NCBI RefSeq assembly: GCF_015999545.1
Contig: NZ_CP065546.1
Span: 3,194,001-3,258,000, forward strand
DNA from: Lysinibacillus sp. JNUCC-52
GTDB taxonomy: Bacteria > Bacillota > Bacilli > Bacillales_A > Planococcaceae
Length of the DNA: 64,000 bases
Direction of reading: 5' to 3'
Shown one piece after another: positions 25,771-38,296 of the stretch (within the stretch, counting starts at the first letter, position 1; the number at the start of each line of letters is the position of its first letter). The translations under genes and the position numbers were made by a program. The notes beneath the pieces are model-generated. The model did no database searches, was not told where the DNA came from, and saw nothing but the letters and a program-made list of their open reading frames with translations.

Positions 25771-26227
25771 TTATATTGAAATAAGGGTTCCTGCAAAACC
25801 TCAGTTTGTCAGTGTCATTCGTTTAACTGTTTCTGGATTAGCGAATCGTATAGGTTTTAGCTACGATGAAATTGAGGATTTAAAGATTGCTGTTAGTGAA
25901 GCGGTAACGAATGTTGTGCACCATGCTTATAAAGATGCTGAGGAAGGCGAAATTGTAATAGGTTGTGCCCTTTATGAAAACAAGTTGGAAATGATGATTG
26001 CGGATTATGGAAACAGCTTTAATTTTGAAGAGGTTAAAACGAAAATAGGGCCTTATCATCCTGAAGATAGTATTGCAGGGCTTAGAGAGGGCGGTTTAGG
26101 ACTTTATTTAATGGAAACTTTGATGGATGAGGTGATGATTAATAACGATGGTGGCGTAACTGTTTTCATGACAAAGTACGTCGCTAGGGAGCAGGTGGAA
26201 AAAAATGTCGAAAGAATCACTACATAA
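25757..26227 (+). CDS. rsbW: Serine kinase and anti-sigma-B factor RsbW
   Basis: A GHKL-fold kinase that sequesters sigma-B and phosphorylates RsbV. In the 156 residues, the N-box DLKIAVSEAVTNVVHHAY, the G1 region MIADYGNSF and the G2 region LREGGLGLYLMETLMDEV are all visible. It starts inside rsbV and ends 23 bases inside sigB, so the three genes are translationally coupled. Confidence 0.96.
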   Translation: MKEFDYIEIRVPAKPQFVSVIRLTVSGLANRIGFSYDEIEDLKIAVSEAVTNVVHHAYKDAEEGEIVIGCALYENKLEMMIADYGNSFNFEEVKTKIGPYHPEDSIAGLREGGLGLYLMETLMDEVMINNDGGVTVFMTKYVAREQVEKNVERITT

Positions 26228-26990
26228 ATCTTCTTCAAAGGAAGATGTATTAAAGTGGATAGCACAGTACCAAACAACTGAGGATGAAGAAGCACAAACC
26301 AATTTGGTTATTCATTATCGAAATTTAGTTGAATCCATCGCACGCAAATATTCGTATGGTAAATCTTATTATGATGATATTGTGCAAGTAGGAATGTTGG
26401 GGTTACTAGGTGCAATTAGACGTTTTGATGCAAGTTTTGGCCGCAGTTTTGAGGCATTTGCAGTACCAACTATTGTTGGAGAGATTAAGCGATTTTTACG
26501 AGATAAAACATGGGACGTACATGTGCCAAGACGAATTAAAGAGATAGGGCCACGTATTAAATCGACTGTAGAATCGTTAACAATAGAATTCCAACGCTCA
26601 CCTTCTATTCAAGAAATTGCTGAGCGTTTAGAGGTACCAGAAGAAGAAGTTTTAGAAGCGATGGAGATGAGTCGCAGTTATCAAGCACTTTCAATGGATC
26701 ATTCAATAGAATCAGATAATGACGGAAGTACTGTCACTCTAGCTGATATTATGGGTAAAGAAGATATGGGTTATGAAATGACCAATAGAAGGATGATTGT
26801 TGCTGATGCTATGGAAGTTTTAAATGAACGAGAAAAGCAAGTTATCCAGCTTACTTATCTAGAACAGCTTAGCCAAAAAGAAGCGGGAGAACAATTGGGC
26901 ATTTCTCAAATGCATGTATCAAGAATACAACGAAAAGCAATTAAAAAATTACAAGAAGTCGTTCTTGCAAGTGGTAGTGTACCGCTGTGA
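26205..26990 (+). CDS. sigB: RNA polymerase sigma factor SigB
   Basis: The general stress sigma factor, 261 residues. Region 2 (HYRNLVESIARKYSYGKSYYDDIVQVGMLGLLGAIRRFDASFGRSFEAFAVPTIVGEIKRFLRDK) is followed by region 3 (VPRRIKEIGPRI, with IQEIAERLEVPEEEVLEAME) and region 4 (LNEREKQVIQLTYLEQLSQKEAGEQLGISQMHVSRIQRKAIKKL). It is last in the operon. The rsbX phosphatase gene that follows sigB in B. subtilis is absent; a hairpin and then tex come next. Confidence 0.96.
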   Translation: MSKESLHKSSSKEDVLKWIAQYQTTEDEEAQTNLVIHYRNLVESIARKYSYGKSYYDDIVQVGMLGLLGAIRRFDASFGRSFEAFAVPTIVGEIKRFLRDKTWDVHVPRRIKEIGPRIKSTVESLTIEFQRSPSIQEIAERLEVPEEEVLEAMEMSRSYQALSMDHSIESDNDGSTVTLADIMGKEDMGYEMTNRRMIVADAMEVLNEREKQVIQLTYLEQLSQKEAGEQLGISQMHVSRIQRKAIKKLQEVVLASGSVPL

Positions 26991-27000
26991 GGATGACATG

Positions 27001-27060
27001 AAGGTGTTTATTACTAGCGGATTACTCCATCCGATAGCAATAAGCACCTTATATTTTTGT
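27001..27060 (+). terminator. Hairpin/terminator after sigB
   Basis: The arms AAGGTGTTTATT and AATAAGCACCTT enclose a second stem CGGAT/ATCCG and are followed by ATATTTTTGT. The short open frame here is not supported. Confidence 0.6.
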
Positions 27061-27142
27061 CTGCTTTTTCCATTAGATAGACTATCCTTGGTTTTTTATT
27101 GAAGTGTAGTGGTAAAATGAAAAGAAAAAAGGTAGTGATAAT

Positions 27143-29317
27143 GTGGAACAAAAACAAATGTTACAGCTTATTGCAAAGGATGTAGCTATCAGACCAAATC
27201 AAGCAGAGGCAGTGATAAAATTATTAGATGAGGGCAACACCGTTCCGTTTATCGCGCGTTATCGAAAAGAGGCTACGGGTTCTTTGGACGAGGTGCAAAT
27301 TAAAGCTGTAGAAGATCGTTACCATTACATACAGCAACTTGAACAACGTAAAGAAGAGGTTCTTCGTTTAATTCAAGAACAGGATAAGCTAACTCCTGAG
27401 CTTGAAAATGCTATCCAAATTGCGACTGTTCTACAGCGTGTTGAAGATTTATATCGTCCATATAAGCAAAAACGACGTACGAAGGCGACAATTGCAAAGG
27501 AAAAAGGATTAGAACCTCTAGCCGACCTTTTGCTAGAGTATCGTAATGGAGCATTAGACCAGTTAGCTCAAGACTTTGTAGACAATGAAAATGTTGCAAC
27601 GGTAGAAGATGCATTAGCTGGGGCGCGTGATATTTTGGCGGAGCGCTTTGCTGATGATGCTGGGATAAGACAAAAAATTCGTGCCTTTTCTTGGAAAGAT
27701 GGCGTGCTTGCAACAACATTAAAAAATGCGGAATTAGATGAAAAAAAGGTTTTTGAAATGTATTACGAGTATGAAGAACCTGTTAACCGTATTGTTCCTC
27801 ACCGTATTTTAGCAGTGAATCGTGGGGAGAAAGAAGAGGTTATAAAGGTTGCGATACAAGTACCGATAGATCGCGTATTAATGATTATGTGGAAAGAATG
27901 GATACCTGCTACAGGTTCATCTCCTGCTATTGCGGAGGTGAAGCTTGCAATTGAGGATTCTTACAAACGTTTAATTCAGCCATCTATAGAAAGAGAGTTA
28001 CGCAATGAATTAACAGAAAAGGCGGAGGCGCAAGCTATTCATATTTTCTCAGAAAATCTACGTAACCTTTTACTACAGCCGCCACTAAAGGGCAAATATG
28101 TATTAGGCGTGGACCCAGCTTATCGAACTGGTTGTAAATTAGCCGTTGTTGATGAAACAGGAAAAATGCTAGAAGTTACAGCGATTTACCCTCACCCACC
28201 AAAACCAGATGTGGCAAAATCAAAAGCTGTGGTGAAAGAAATTTTAGCGAAGTATCCTATTACGATTATTGCGATTGGTAACGGTACAGCCTCACGTGAA
28301 ACGGAGCAGTTTATTGCTGATGTATTGAGTGAATTAAAAACAGATGTGGCTTATGTGATTGTTAACGAAGCTGGTGCATCCGTTTATTCAGCGTCAGAGA
28401 TTGCACGTTCTGAATTTCCTGATTTACAAGTTGAGCAGCGTAGCGCCGTTTCGATTGCACGCCGTTTACAAGATCCGTTGTCAGAATTAGTGAAAATTGA
28501 GCCAAAAGCAGTAGGTGTTGGACAATATCAACATGATGTTTCTCAAAAGAAATTATCGGAGTCGTTATCATTTATAGTAGAAACAGCGGTCAATCAAGTC
28601 GGTGTTGATGTAAATACAGCGTCAGCTTCATTAATGCAATATGTTTCGGGCCTATCGAAAACGGTTGCTGAAAATATTGTGAAAGTACGAGAAGAAAATG
28701 GGCAATTTACAACGCGCTCACAGCTTAAGAAAATCCCGCGACTTGGTGCAAAAACGTATGAACAAGCAATAGGATTTTTACGTGTGCCTGAAGCGAAAAA
28801 CCCATTTGATGCTACAGGTATTCACCCAGAGAGCTACAATATTGCTGAGCAAATTTTAGAAGTAGCTAATATAAATAAGAAAGAATTAGGAACACAAAAG
28901 GCAGAGGAAGCCATTGCATCCCTTAATGTTCAAGAATTAAGTAATGCATTAGGAATGGGCGTTGTTACTATTCAGGATATCGTGGATACATTAAAGAAGC
29001 CAAGTCGAGATCCTCGCGATGCCTTTCCACAACCACTACTTAAAACAGATGTATTAAAAATGGAAGATTTACAGGTAGGAATGGAATTACAAGGCACTGT
29101 ACGTAATGTAGTCGATTTCGGTGCATTTGTTGATATAGGTGTTAAGCAAGATGGGCTTGTGCATATTTCGAAGTTGCAAAAGAAGCGCATTAAGCATCCA
29201 TTAGAAGTTGTGGCGCTAGGTGATATTGTCACAGTTTGGGTGGAACAGATTGAGGTAAATAAAGGACGTATTTCGTTAACAATGTTACCTCCAGAAAAAC
29301 AAACAATTGAAAAGTAG
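27143..29317 (+). CDS. tex: Tex-family RNA-binding transcription accessory protein
   Basis: A 724-residue nucleic-acid-binding protein of the Tex/YdcI family. Order of parts: N-terminal helix-turn-helix-like region (LDEGNTVPFIARYRKEATGSLDE), the YqgF/RNase H-like domain around residues 325-450 (YVLGVDPAYRTGCKLAVVDETGKML, IAIGNGTASRETEQFIADVL), helix-hairpin-helix repeats (SLMQYVSGLSKTVAENIVKVREENG, RLGAKTYEQAIGFLRV), and a C-terminal S1 domain (GMELQGTVRNVVDFGAFVDIGVKQDGLVHISKL). The length is standard. GTG 27143 is the start. A sigma-B-to-tex-to-sprT order is shared with B. subtilis. Confidence 0.95.
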   Translation: MEQKQMLQLIAKDVAIRPNQAEAVIKLLDEGNTVPFIARYRKEATGSLDEVQIKAVEDRYHYIQQLEQRKEEVLRLIQEQDKLTPELENAIQIATVLQRVEDLYRPYKQKRRTKATIAKEKGLEPLADLLLEYRNGALDQLAQDFVDNENVATVEDALAGARDILAERFADDAGIRQKIRAFSWKDGVLATTLKNAELDEKKVFEMYYEYEEPVNRIVPHRILAVNRGEKEEVIKVAIQVPIDRVLMIMWKEWIPATGSSPAIAEVKLAIEDSYKRLIQPSIERELRNELTEKAEAQAIHIFSENLRNLLLQPPLKGKYVLGVDPAYRTGCKLAVVDETGKMLEVTAIYPHPPKPDVAKSKAVVKEILAKYPITIIAIGNGTASRETEQFIADVLSELKTDVAYVIVNEAGASVYSASEIARSEFPDLQVEQRSAVSIARRLQDPLSELVKIEPKAVGVGQYQHDVSQKKLSESLSFIVETAVNQVGVDVNTASASLMQYVSGLSKTVAENIVKVREENGQFTTRSQLKKIPRLGAKTYEQAIGFLRVPEAKNPFDATGIHPESYNIAEQILEVANINKKELGTQKAEEAIASLNVQELSNALGMGVVTIQDIVDTLKKPSRDPRDAFPQPLLKTDVLKMEDLQVGMELQGTVRNVVDFGAFVDIGVKQDGLVHISKLQKKRIKHPLEVVALGDIVTVWVEQIEVNKGRISLTMLPPEKQTIEK

Positions 29318-29328
29318 TAATAATTTAC

Positions 29329-29366
29329 TGCCACACTGTCTATACTGCGCAGTGTGGTATTCTTAT
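29329..29366 (+). terminator. Hairpin between tex and sprT
   Basis: The arms TGCCACACTG and CAGTGTGGTA are followed by a short T-rich run (TTCTTATTGTT). It may attenuate rather than fully stop transcription into sprT, which starts 18 bases later. Confidence 0.6.
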
Positions 29367-29383
29367 TGTTAGAGGTGATGGTA

Positions 29384-29857
29384 TTGAACAATGAGGAACT
29401 GCAACAGCTTGTAATGCGAATTTCATTAGAACATTTTCATAAACCATTTATGCATCGGGCATACTTTAATACAAGACTGCGTACAACAGGTGGTCGCTAT
29501 CTTTTACAATCACATCATATTGAAATAAATCCAACAGCATATGAAATGTATGGTGTCAGTGAGGTAGAAGGGATAATACTTCATGAATTATGTCATTACC
29601 ATTTGCACATAGAGGGGAAAGGCTACCAACACAGAGATAAGGATTTTAGAGATTTATTAAAAAAAGTGAATGCTCCTCGATTTTGTTCAGCGTTACAGAA
29701 GCCTACAGCTCGGAGTGCAAAACAACGTTCTCAATATAAATATGCATGTATAAAATGCCATCAATTATATGTAAGAAAAATACGATTGAATGTAAAGAGA
29801 TACTGTTGTGGCAAGTGTTCAGGGCAATTAAAGTTAGTTGAACAAAAAAAGTTTTAA
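29384..29857 (+). CDS. sprT: SprT-like zinc metalloprotease-fold protein
   Basis: A 157-residue protein with the zinc-binding helix IILHELCHYHLH (HExxH) and a downstream GYQHRDKDF, then a C-terminal zinc ribbon (CIKCHQLYVRKIRLNVKRYCCGKC). This is the layout of B. subtilis SprT/YdcK, a homologue of Spartan-like proteases; the bacterial substrate is not established. The TTG at 29384 is chosen because AGAGGTGA precedes it at five bases and the reading LNNEELQQL matches the family N-terminus; ATG 29378 overlaps the ribosome binding site. Confidence 0.9.
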   Translation: MNNEELQQLVMRISLEHFHKPFMHRAYFNTRLRTTGGRYLLQSHHIEINPTAYEMYGVSEVEGIILHELCHYHLHIEGKGYQHRDKDFRDLLKKVNAPRFCSALQKPTARSAKQRSQYKYACIKCHQLYVRKIRLNVKRYCCGKCSGQLKLVEQKKF

Positions 29858-29864
29858 AAAAAGA

Positions 29865-29893
29865 TTGACGTTTACTGAGCTTATCCTTATAAT
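29865..29893 (+). promoter_or_regulatory. Sigma-A promoter of the tRNA array
   Basis: TTGACG (29865-29870), 17 bases, TATAAT (29888-29893), about 44 bases before the first tRNA. Confidence 0.9.
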
Positions 29894-29936
29894 AGTAAAA
29901 GTCGACAAGATAAAGACGACAAAACAATATGATTAT

Positions 29937-30013
29937 TCCGAAGTAGCTCAGTTGGTAGTAGCACCTGACTGTTAATCAGGTTGTCGCAGGTTCGAGTCCT
30001 GCCTTCGGAGCCA
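29937..30013 (+). tRNA. tRNA-Asn (anticodon GTT)
   Basis: Acceptor arms TCCGAAG and CTTCGGA pair. Anticodon GTT is at 29971-29973, the T loop is GGTTCGAGTCC, and CCA is encoded. First of the array. Confidence 0.98.
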
Positions 30014-30014
30014 T

Positions 30015-30086
30015 GGCCCCTTGGTCAAGCGGTTAAGACACCGCCCTTTCACGGCGGTAACACGGGTTCGAATCCCGTAGGGGTCA
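30015..30086 (+). tRNA. tRNA-Glu (anticodon TTC)
   Basis: Acceptor GGCCCCT pairs with AGGGGTC. Anticodon TTC is at 30048-30050. CCA is not encoded (the gene ends TCA then TTTT). It starts one base after the tRNA-Asn CCA. Confidence 0.97.
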
Positions 30087-30115
30087 TTTTCATAAATATA
30101 AATAATTGTAACAAT

Positions 30116-30191
30116 GGTCCCGTGGTGTAGCGGTTAACATGCCTGCCTGTCACGCAGGAGATCGCCGGTTCGATCCCGGTCGGGACCGCCA
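30116..30191 (+). tRNA. tRNA-Asp (anticodon GTC), copy 1
   Basis: Acceptor GGTCCCG pairs with CGGGACC. Anticodon GTC is at 30149-30151 and CCA is encoded. A base-for-base identical copy lies beyond the rRNA operon at 36013-36088. Confidence 0.98.
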
Positions 30192-30196
30192 CTTAT

Positions 30197-30271
30197 TGGG
30201 GTATAGCCAAGCGGTAAGGCAACGGATTTTGATTCCGTCATGCCTAGGTTCGAATCCTAGTACCCCAGCCA
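30197..30271 (+). tRNA. tRNA-Gln (anticodon TTG)
   Basis: Acceptor TGGGGTA pairs with TACCCCA. The anticodon loop TTTTGAT has TTG at 30229-30231, and CCA is encoded. Confidence 0.97.
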
Positions 30272-30287
30272 TTCATTTCTTATATAT

Positions 30288-30360
30288 GAGCCATTAGCTC
30301 AGTTGGTAGAGCATCTGACTTTTAATCAGAGGGTCGAAGGTTCGAGTCCTTCATGGCTCA
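30288..30360 (+). tRNA. tRNA-Lys (anticodon TTT)
   Basis: Acceptor GAGCCAT pairs with ATGGCTC. Anticodon TTT is at 30321-30323. No encoded CCA. Confidence 0.97.
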
Positions 30361-30428
30361 TCTTTTTTAAGAAAAAAGGTTGATTTTTCTAGTTATCATA
30401 GTATAATAAGAAAGTTCCTATTTTGAAT

Positions 30429-30514
<86 letters not shown>

Positions 30515-30543
30515 AGTCAAGTTAGTCCAGTTATTTTACACTT

Positions 30544-30620
<77 letters not shown>

Positions 30621-30639
30621 TAATAACATTTTAATATTT

Positions 30640-30713
30640 GCGGGTGTAGTTTAATGGTAAAACCTCAGCCTTCCAAGCTGATGTCGTGAGTTCGATTCTC
30701 ATCACCCGCTCCA
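30640..30713 (+). tRNA. tRNA-Gly (anticodon TCC)
   Basis: Acceptor GCGGGTG pairs with CACCCGC. The loop CTTCCAA gives TCC at 30672-30674, and CCA is encoded. Last of the upstream array; the rRNA promoter follows 21 bases later. Confidence 0.97.
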
Positions 30714-30733
30714 AAAAAACATTTCAAAAAATG

Positions 30734-30762
30734 TTGACATCATAAACGATTGATGATAAGAT
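30734..30762 (+). promoter_or_regulatory. rRNA operon promoter
   Basis: TTGACA (30734-30739), 17 bases, TAAGAT (30757-30762), about 160 bases before the 16S 5' end. Read-through from the tRNA promoter is also possible because I see no terminator between them. Confidence 0.9.
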
Positions 30763-30794
30763 GTAAAAGTTGCTAAAAACAAACGGCGACATAT

Positions 30795-30827
30795 GAACCT
30801 TGAAAACTGAACAAGCAAAACGTAATC
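30795..30827 (+). other. 16S processing stem, left arm
   Basis: GAACCTTGAAAACTGAAC followed by GCAAAACGTAATC is complementary, with minor mismatches, to 32515-32545 downstream of 16S. Together they should form the double-stranded RNase III processing stem of pre-16S rRNA. Confidence 0.75.
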
Positions 30828-30924
30828 AATATAGTTTTTAGTAGCTAACTTCGTTAGCGAACAAAACAAAATTTTGGACATCAAAATTGATGCCAGCAAA
30901 ACAATTTGAGCTAATCAAATTTCT

Positions 30925-35645
<4,721 letters not shown>

Positions 35646-35663
35646 AAAAAAGTTTGAAACATT

Positions 35664-35697
35664 CAATGAACCGTTTATCCAGTTTTGAAAGAACAAC
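35664..35697 (+). other. 23S processing stem, right arm
   Basis: CAATG then CCGTTTATCCAGTTTTGAAAG pairs with 32633-32664 upstream of 23S and should form the pre-23S RNase III/Mini-III stem. Confidence 0.7.
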
Positions 35698-35749
35698 ACT
35701 TTCAATTAAGAGGGTTTCAAGATACGATGTATATTGAAAGCCGAACATA

Positions 35750-35866
35750 GTCTAGTGATGATGGCAAAGAGGTCACACCCGTTCCCATACCGAACACGGA
35801 AGTTAAGCTCTTTAGCGCCGATGGTAGTTGGGGGCTTCCCCCTGTGAGAGTAGGACGTCGCTAGGC
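35750..35866 (+). rRNA. rrf: 5S ribosomal RNA
   Basis: About 116 bases, with the conserved GAGGTCACACCCGTTCCCATACCGAACACGG-type core (36 of the standard loop positions visible by eye) and terminal arms TCTAGTGATG/CGTCGCTAGG that pair. Confidence 0.97.
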
Positions 35867-35872
35867 AATTAG

Positions 35873-35901
35873 ACAGTCAGCTGAGTGCTGACTGTTTTTT
35901 G
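35873..35901 (+). terminator. rRNA operon terminator
   Basis: The perfect nine-base arms ACAGTCAGC and GCTGACTGT with a five-base loop are followed by a T run. Confidence 0.95.
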
Positions 35902-36012
35902 TTTTCATAAAATAGGTCTAGGTCTATTAAAAACTATTATTTTTATCTAAAAATATAAAAATAGTATTGTACTTTAAAATATTATATGTTATATTTATAT
36001 ATGTCTTAAAGA

Positions 36013-36088
36013 GGTCCCGTGGTGTAGCGGTTAACATGCCTGCCTGTCACGCAGGAGATCGCCGGTTCGATCCCGGTCGGGACCGCCA
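36013..36088 (+). tRNA. tRNA-Asp (anticodon GTC), isolated copy 2
   Basis: Identical over all 76 bases to the tRNA-Asp at 30116-30191. It sits alone, about 110 bases after the rRNA terminator, with its own terminator downstream. The flanks differ from copy 1 beyond one or two bases. Confidence 0.97.
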
Positions 36089-36102
36089 TTTATTTAAATA
36101 TA

Positions 36103-36141
36103 CAGTTCTTATGATATGCATATATCGTAAGAGCTTTTTTT
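36103..36141 (+). terminator. Terminator after isolated tRNA-Asp
   Basis: The AGTTCTTATGATA...TATCGTAAGAGCT stem, with one G-T wobble, is followed by eight or more T residues. Confidence 0.88.
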
Positions 36142-36253
36142 TTTACTTTGAACTATCAAAATGGATAATTGCTAATTCTATATAATTGGGCACAAAATCA
36201 TTTTGAATTGCATATCTATAGACAGTATAGATTTTGTAACGGAGAATGGAGGT

Positions 36254-36583
36254 GTGTTCATAGGATTACGCTTCTGCATATTTTGGTTAATTTCAATACT
36301 TGAAGTTGCTTGTGGAAAACCGTTTATTGATATAGAGGAAGCTAATTCATATCATTGGCAAAAATATATGAATGAAAATGAATTTGAACAATTAACGGAA
36401 GGTATGACCTATATGGAAGTAGTGGAAATTGCCGGTGGTCGTGCTAGTGAGAGGGTTAGCAGTAATTATTATCGCTGGAATGATGAAGTACTTTTGACAC
36501 AAGCATATATCGTTCAATTTAAAGATAATAAACTTGTAGGAAAAGAGGAAATTGCTGTGAAGGGATATTCCACAAGGGAGTAA
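36254..36583 (+). CDS. Small exported or membrane-anchored protein with SmpA/BamE-like repeat
   Basis: About 109 residues from GTG 36254. A hydrophobic N-terminus (GLRFCIFWLISILEVACG) could be a signal or a poor lipobox (Glu at -3 is unfavourable). The mature part contains FEQLTEGMTYMEVVEIAGGRASERVSSNYYRWND, which resembles the L..GMTy.eV..i.G motif of SmpA/OmlA and BLIP-like small domains, followed by beta strands (AYIVQFKDNKLVGKEEI). The start is uncertain: GGAG lies nine bases before the GTG, while the in-frame TTG 36203 has no ribosome binding site. Function is unknown. Confidence 0.6.
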   Translation: MFIGLRFCIFWLISILEVACGKPFIDIEEANSYHWQKYMNENEFEQLTEGMTYMEVVEIAGGRASERVSSNYYRWNDEVLLTQAYIVQFKDNKLVGKEEIAVKGYSTRE

Positions 36584-36618
36584 ACACGTCTTCAACATGA
36601 AGGCGTGTTTATTTTTTT
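36582..36618 (+). terminator. Terminator before tsaE
   Basis: AAACACGTCTTC and GAAGGCGTGTTT arms, with one mismatch, are followed by a run of T residues. Confidence 0.88.
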
Positions 36619-36694
36619 GAAATTAACCCGAAACTTTGAACATTTGCGCGTGTTTCGGTAAACTAGAAGTAATGAGCTAGGAGAGGACTTAGAG

Positions 36695-37147
36695 ATGAAA
36701 TTTGAAATAATAATGAATTCACTAGAAGATACAGAGCAATTTGCCATGAAGCTAGCAAATTTACTTGTGGCACAAGATACAATTACATTAGAGGGCGACT
36801 TAGGTGCTGGGAAAACGACATTTACAAAAGCTTTAGCAAAAGGTCTCGGCGTAACTAGAACGGTTAATAGCCCTACATTTACTATTGTGAAACAATATGA
36901 GGGACGTTTACCCTTTAATCATTTAGATGTATATCGCTTGGCGGAAAGCGATGAGGATCTTGGGTGGGACGAGCTATTTTATGGTGATGCGGTATCTGTT
37001 ATCGAATGGGCACATTTAATTGAACAGGATTTACCCAAAGAGCGGTTAGGAATTGAAATTTACCGTGTTGGTGAAAATGAACGACGATTTGTGTTAATGC
37101 CTTATGGTAAGCGATATGAGGCAATATGTGAGGAGCTAATGAGATGA
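36695..37147 (+). CDS. tsaE: tRNA threonylcarbamoyladenosine biosynthesis ATPase TsaE
   Basis: The P-loop ATPase that drives the TsaB-TsaD complex making t6A37 on ANN-decoding tRNAs. In 150 residues, GDLGAGKTTFTKALAKGLG is the Walker A site (about residue 36), and VNSPTFTIVKQYEGRLPFNHLDVYRL and GDAVSVIEWAHLI complete the family pattern. AGGAGAGGACTTAGAG precedes the ATG. It is first of a four-gene operon, overlapping tsaB by four bases (ATGA). Confidence 0.96.
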   Translation: MKFEIIMNSLEDTEQFAMKLANLLVAQDTITLEGDLGAGKTTFTKALAKGLGVTRTVNSPTFTIVKQYEGRLPFNHLDVYRLAESDEDLGWDELFYGDAVSVIEWAHLIEQDLPKERLGIEIYRVGENERRFVLMPYGKRYEAICEELMR

Positions 37148-37851
37148 TTTGGTTGGGAATTGAAACAGCTAATGCGCCACTTTCTGTTGCAGTTGTTAAG
37201 GACGGAAAAGTGTTGGCAGAGGTTGTACAAAATATAAAAGTAACGCATTCTGCAGGAGCAATGCCAGCGATTGAAACGATTTTAGCTAATGTTGGTGTCA
37301 AGCCAAATGAGTTAGAAGCCATTGCTGTATCAGAAGGACCAGGGTCATATACAGGTGTACGAATAGGTGTAACGCTTGCTAAAACATTAGCATGGACATT
37401 ACAGAAGCCATTAGTTGGTGTTTCAAGTTTAAAAATATTAGCAGCAAATGCAGCACTTTTTAATGGACTAATTTGTCCTATATTTGATGCACGTCGAGGC
37501 AATGTATATACAGCTGTTTATAAGGGACCAAAGCTGGATGTAGTTATAGAGGATTATCATGATCATATTGATGGACTGTTAGCCCGTTTGAAGGATTTAG
37601 ATGCACCTATATTATTTATAGGGGTAGATGTTGATCTATTCTGGGATAAAATTGTTGAAGTCATTGGACATAATGCCTATCGTGCACCTCTTCATGACGA
37701 CTTGCCACGTGCGAGTGCAGCCATTCATCTAGCTAGCATGGAGAACTTACCGAATGTGGAGGAAGTCCATCATTTTATTCCGCAATATAAACGTATTGCG
37801 GAGGCTGAAGCAAATTGGTTAAAAGAACAAAAGGAGAAGGCACATGAGTAG
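37144..37851 (+). CDS. tsaB: tRNA threonylcarbamoyladenosine biosynthesis protein TsaB
   Basis: A 235-residue ASKHA-fold partner of TsaD, without its own metal site. The segments WLGIETANAPLSVAVVKDGKVL, NVGVKPNELEAIAVSEGPGSYTGVRIGVTLAKTLAWTL and CPIFDARRGNVYTAVYKG are typical. It overlaps both neighbours (four bases with tsaE, eight with rimI), so translation is coupled. Confidence 0.96.
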   Translation: MIWLGIETANAPLSVAVVKDGKVLAEVVQNIKVTHSAGAMPAIETILANVGVKPNELEAIAVSEGPGSYTGVRIGVTLAKTLAWTLQKPLVGVSSLKILAANAALFNGLICPIFDARRGNVYTAVYKGPKLDVVIEDYHDHIDGLLARLKDLDAPILFIGVDVDLFWDKIVEVIGHNAYRAPLHDDLPRASAAIHLASMENLPNVEEVHHFIPQYKRIAEAEANWLKEQKEKAHE

Positions 37852-38296
37852 TAATGTAATGTATCGTAAAATGGTATCTGAGGATGTTCCAGCGGTATAT
37901 GCGATTGAACTTGCTACATTCCCGACGCCCTGGACATTGGATTCTTTTTACTATGAGATGCATGAAAATCAATATGCACATTATGTTTTAGCAGTAGATG
38001 AGAACAATACTATAATAGGTTTTTGTGGAATGTGGATGGTCATAGATGCGGCTCAAATTACAAATGTGGCTGTTACTGAAGCAGCTCGTGGTCGAGGAAT
38101 TGGAGAAGGCTTAATGCGGGAAGCGATGCGTATTGCACGTGAGCATGGAATGGACGTTATGAGTCTAGAAGTACGTGAAACGAATATAGTGGCACAAAAT
38201 CTTTATCGCAAGCTTGCCTTCCAGGATGGTGGCATACGTAAAGGTTACTATACAGATAACGGGGAGGATGCCCTAGTCATGTGGGTGAATTTATAA
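37844..38296 (+). CDS. rimI: [Ribosomal protein bS18]-alanine N-acetyltransferase RimI
   Basis: A GNAT enzyme of 150 residues that acetylates the N-terminal alanine of ribosomal protein S18. [20 protein letters not shown] is the acetyl-CoA loop (Q/RxxGxG/A), followed by [40 protein letters not shown], the standard RimI ending. It overlaps tsaD as TAATG. Confidence 0.94.
   Translation: MSSNVMYRKMVSEDVPAVYAIELATFPTPWTLDSFYYEMHENQYAHYVLAVDENNTIIGFCGMWMVIDAAQITNVAVTEAARGRGIGEGLMREAMRIAREHGMDVMSLEVRETNIVAQNLYRKLAFQDGGIRKGYYTDNGEDALVMWVNL

Noticed and set aside
26914..27102. A 62-residue frame overlapping the sigB end, in the place of rsbX
   Set aside because: No similarity to RsbX, no ribosome binding site and it crosses a terminator-like hairpin.
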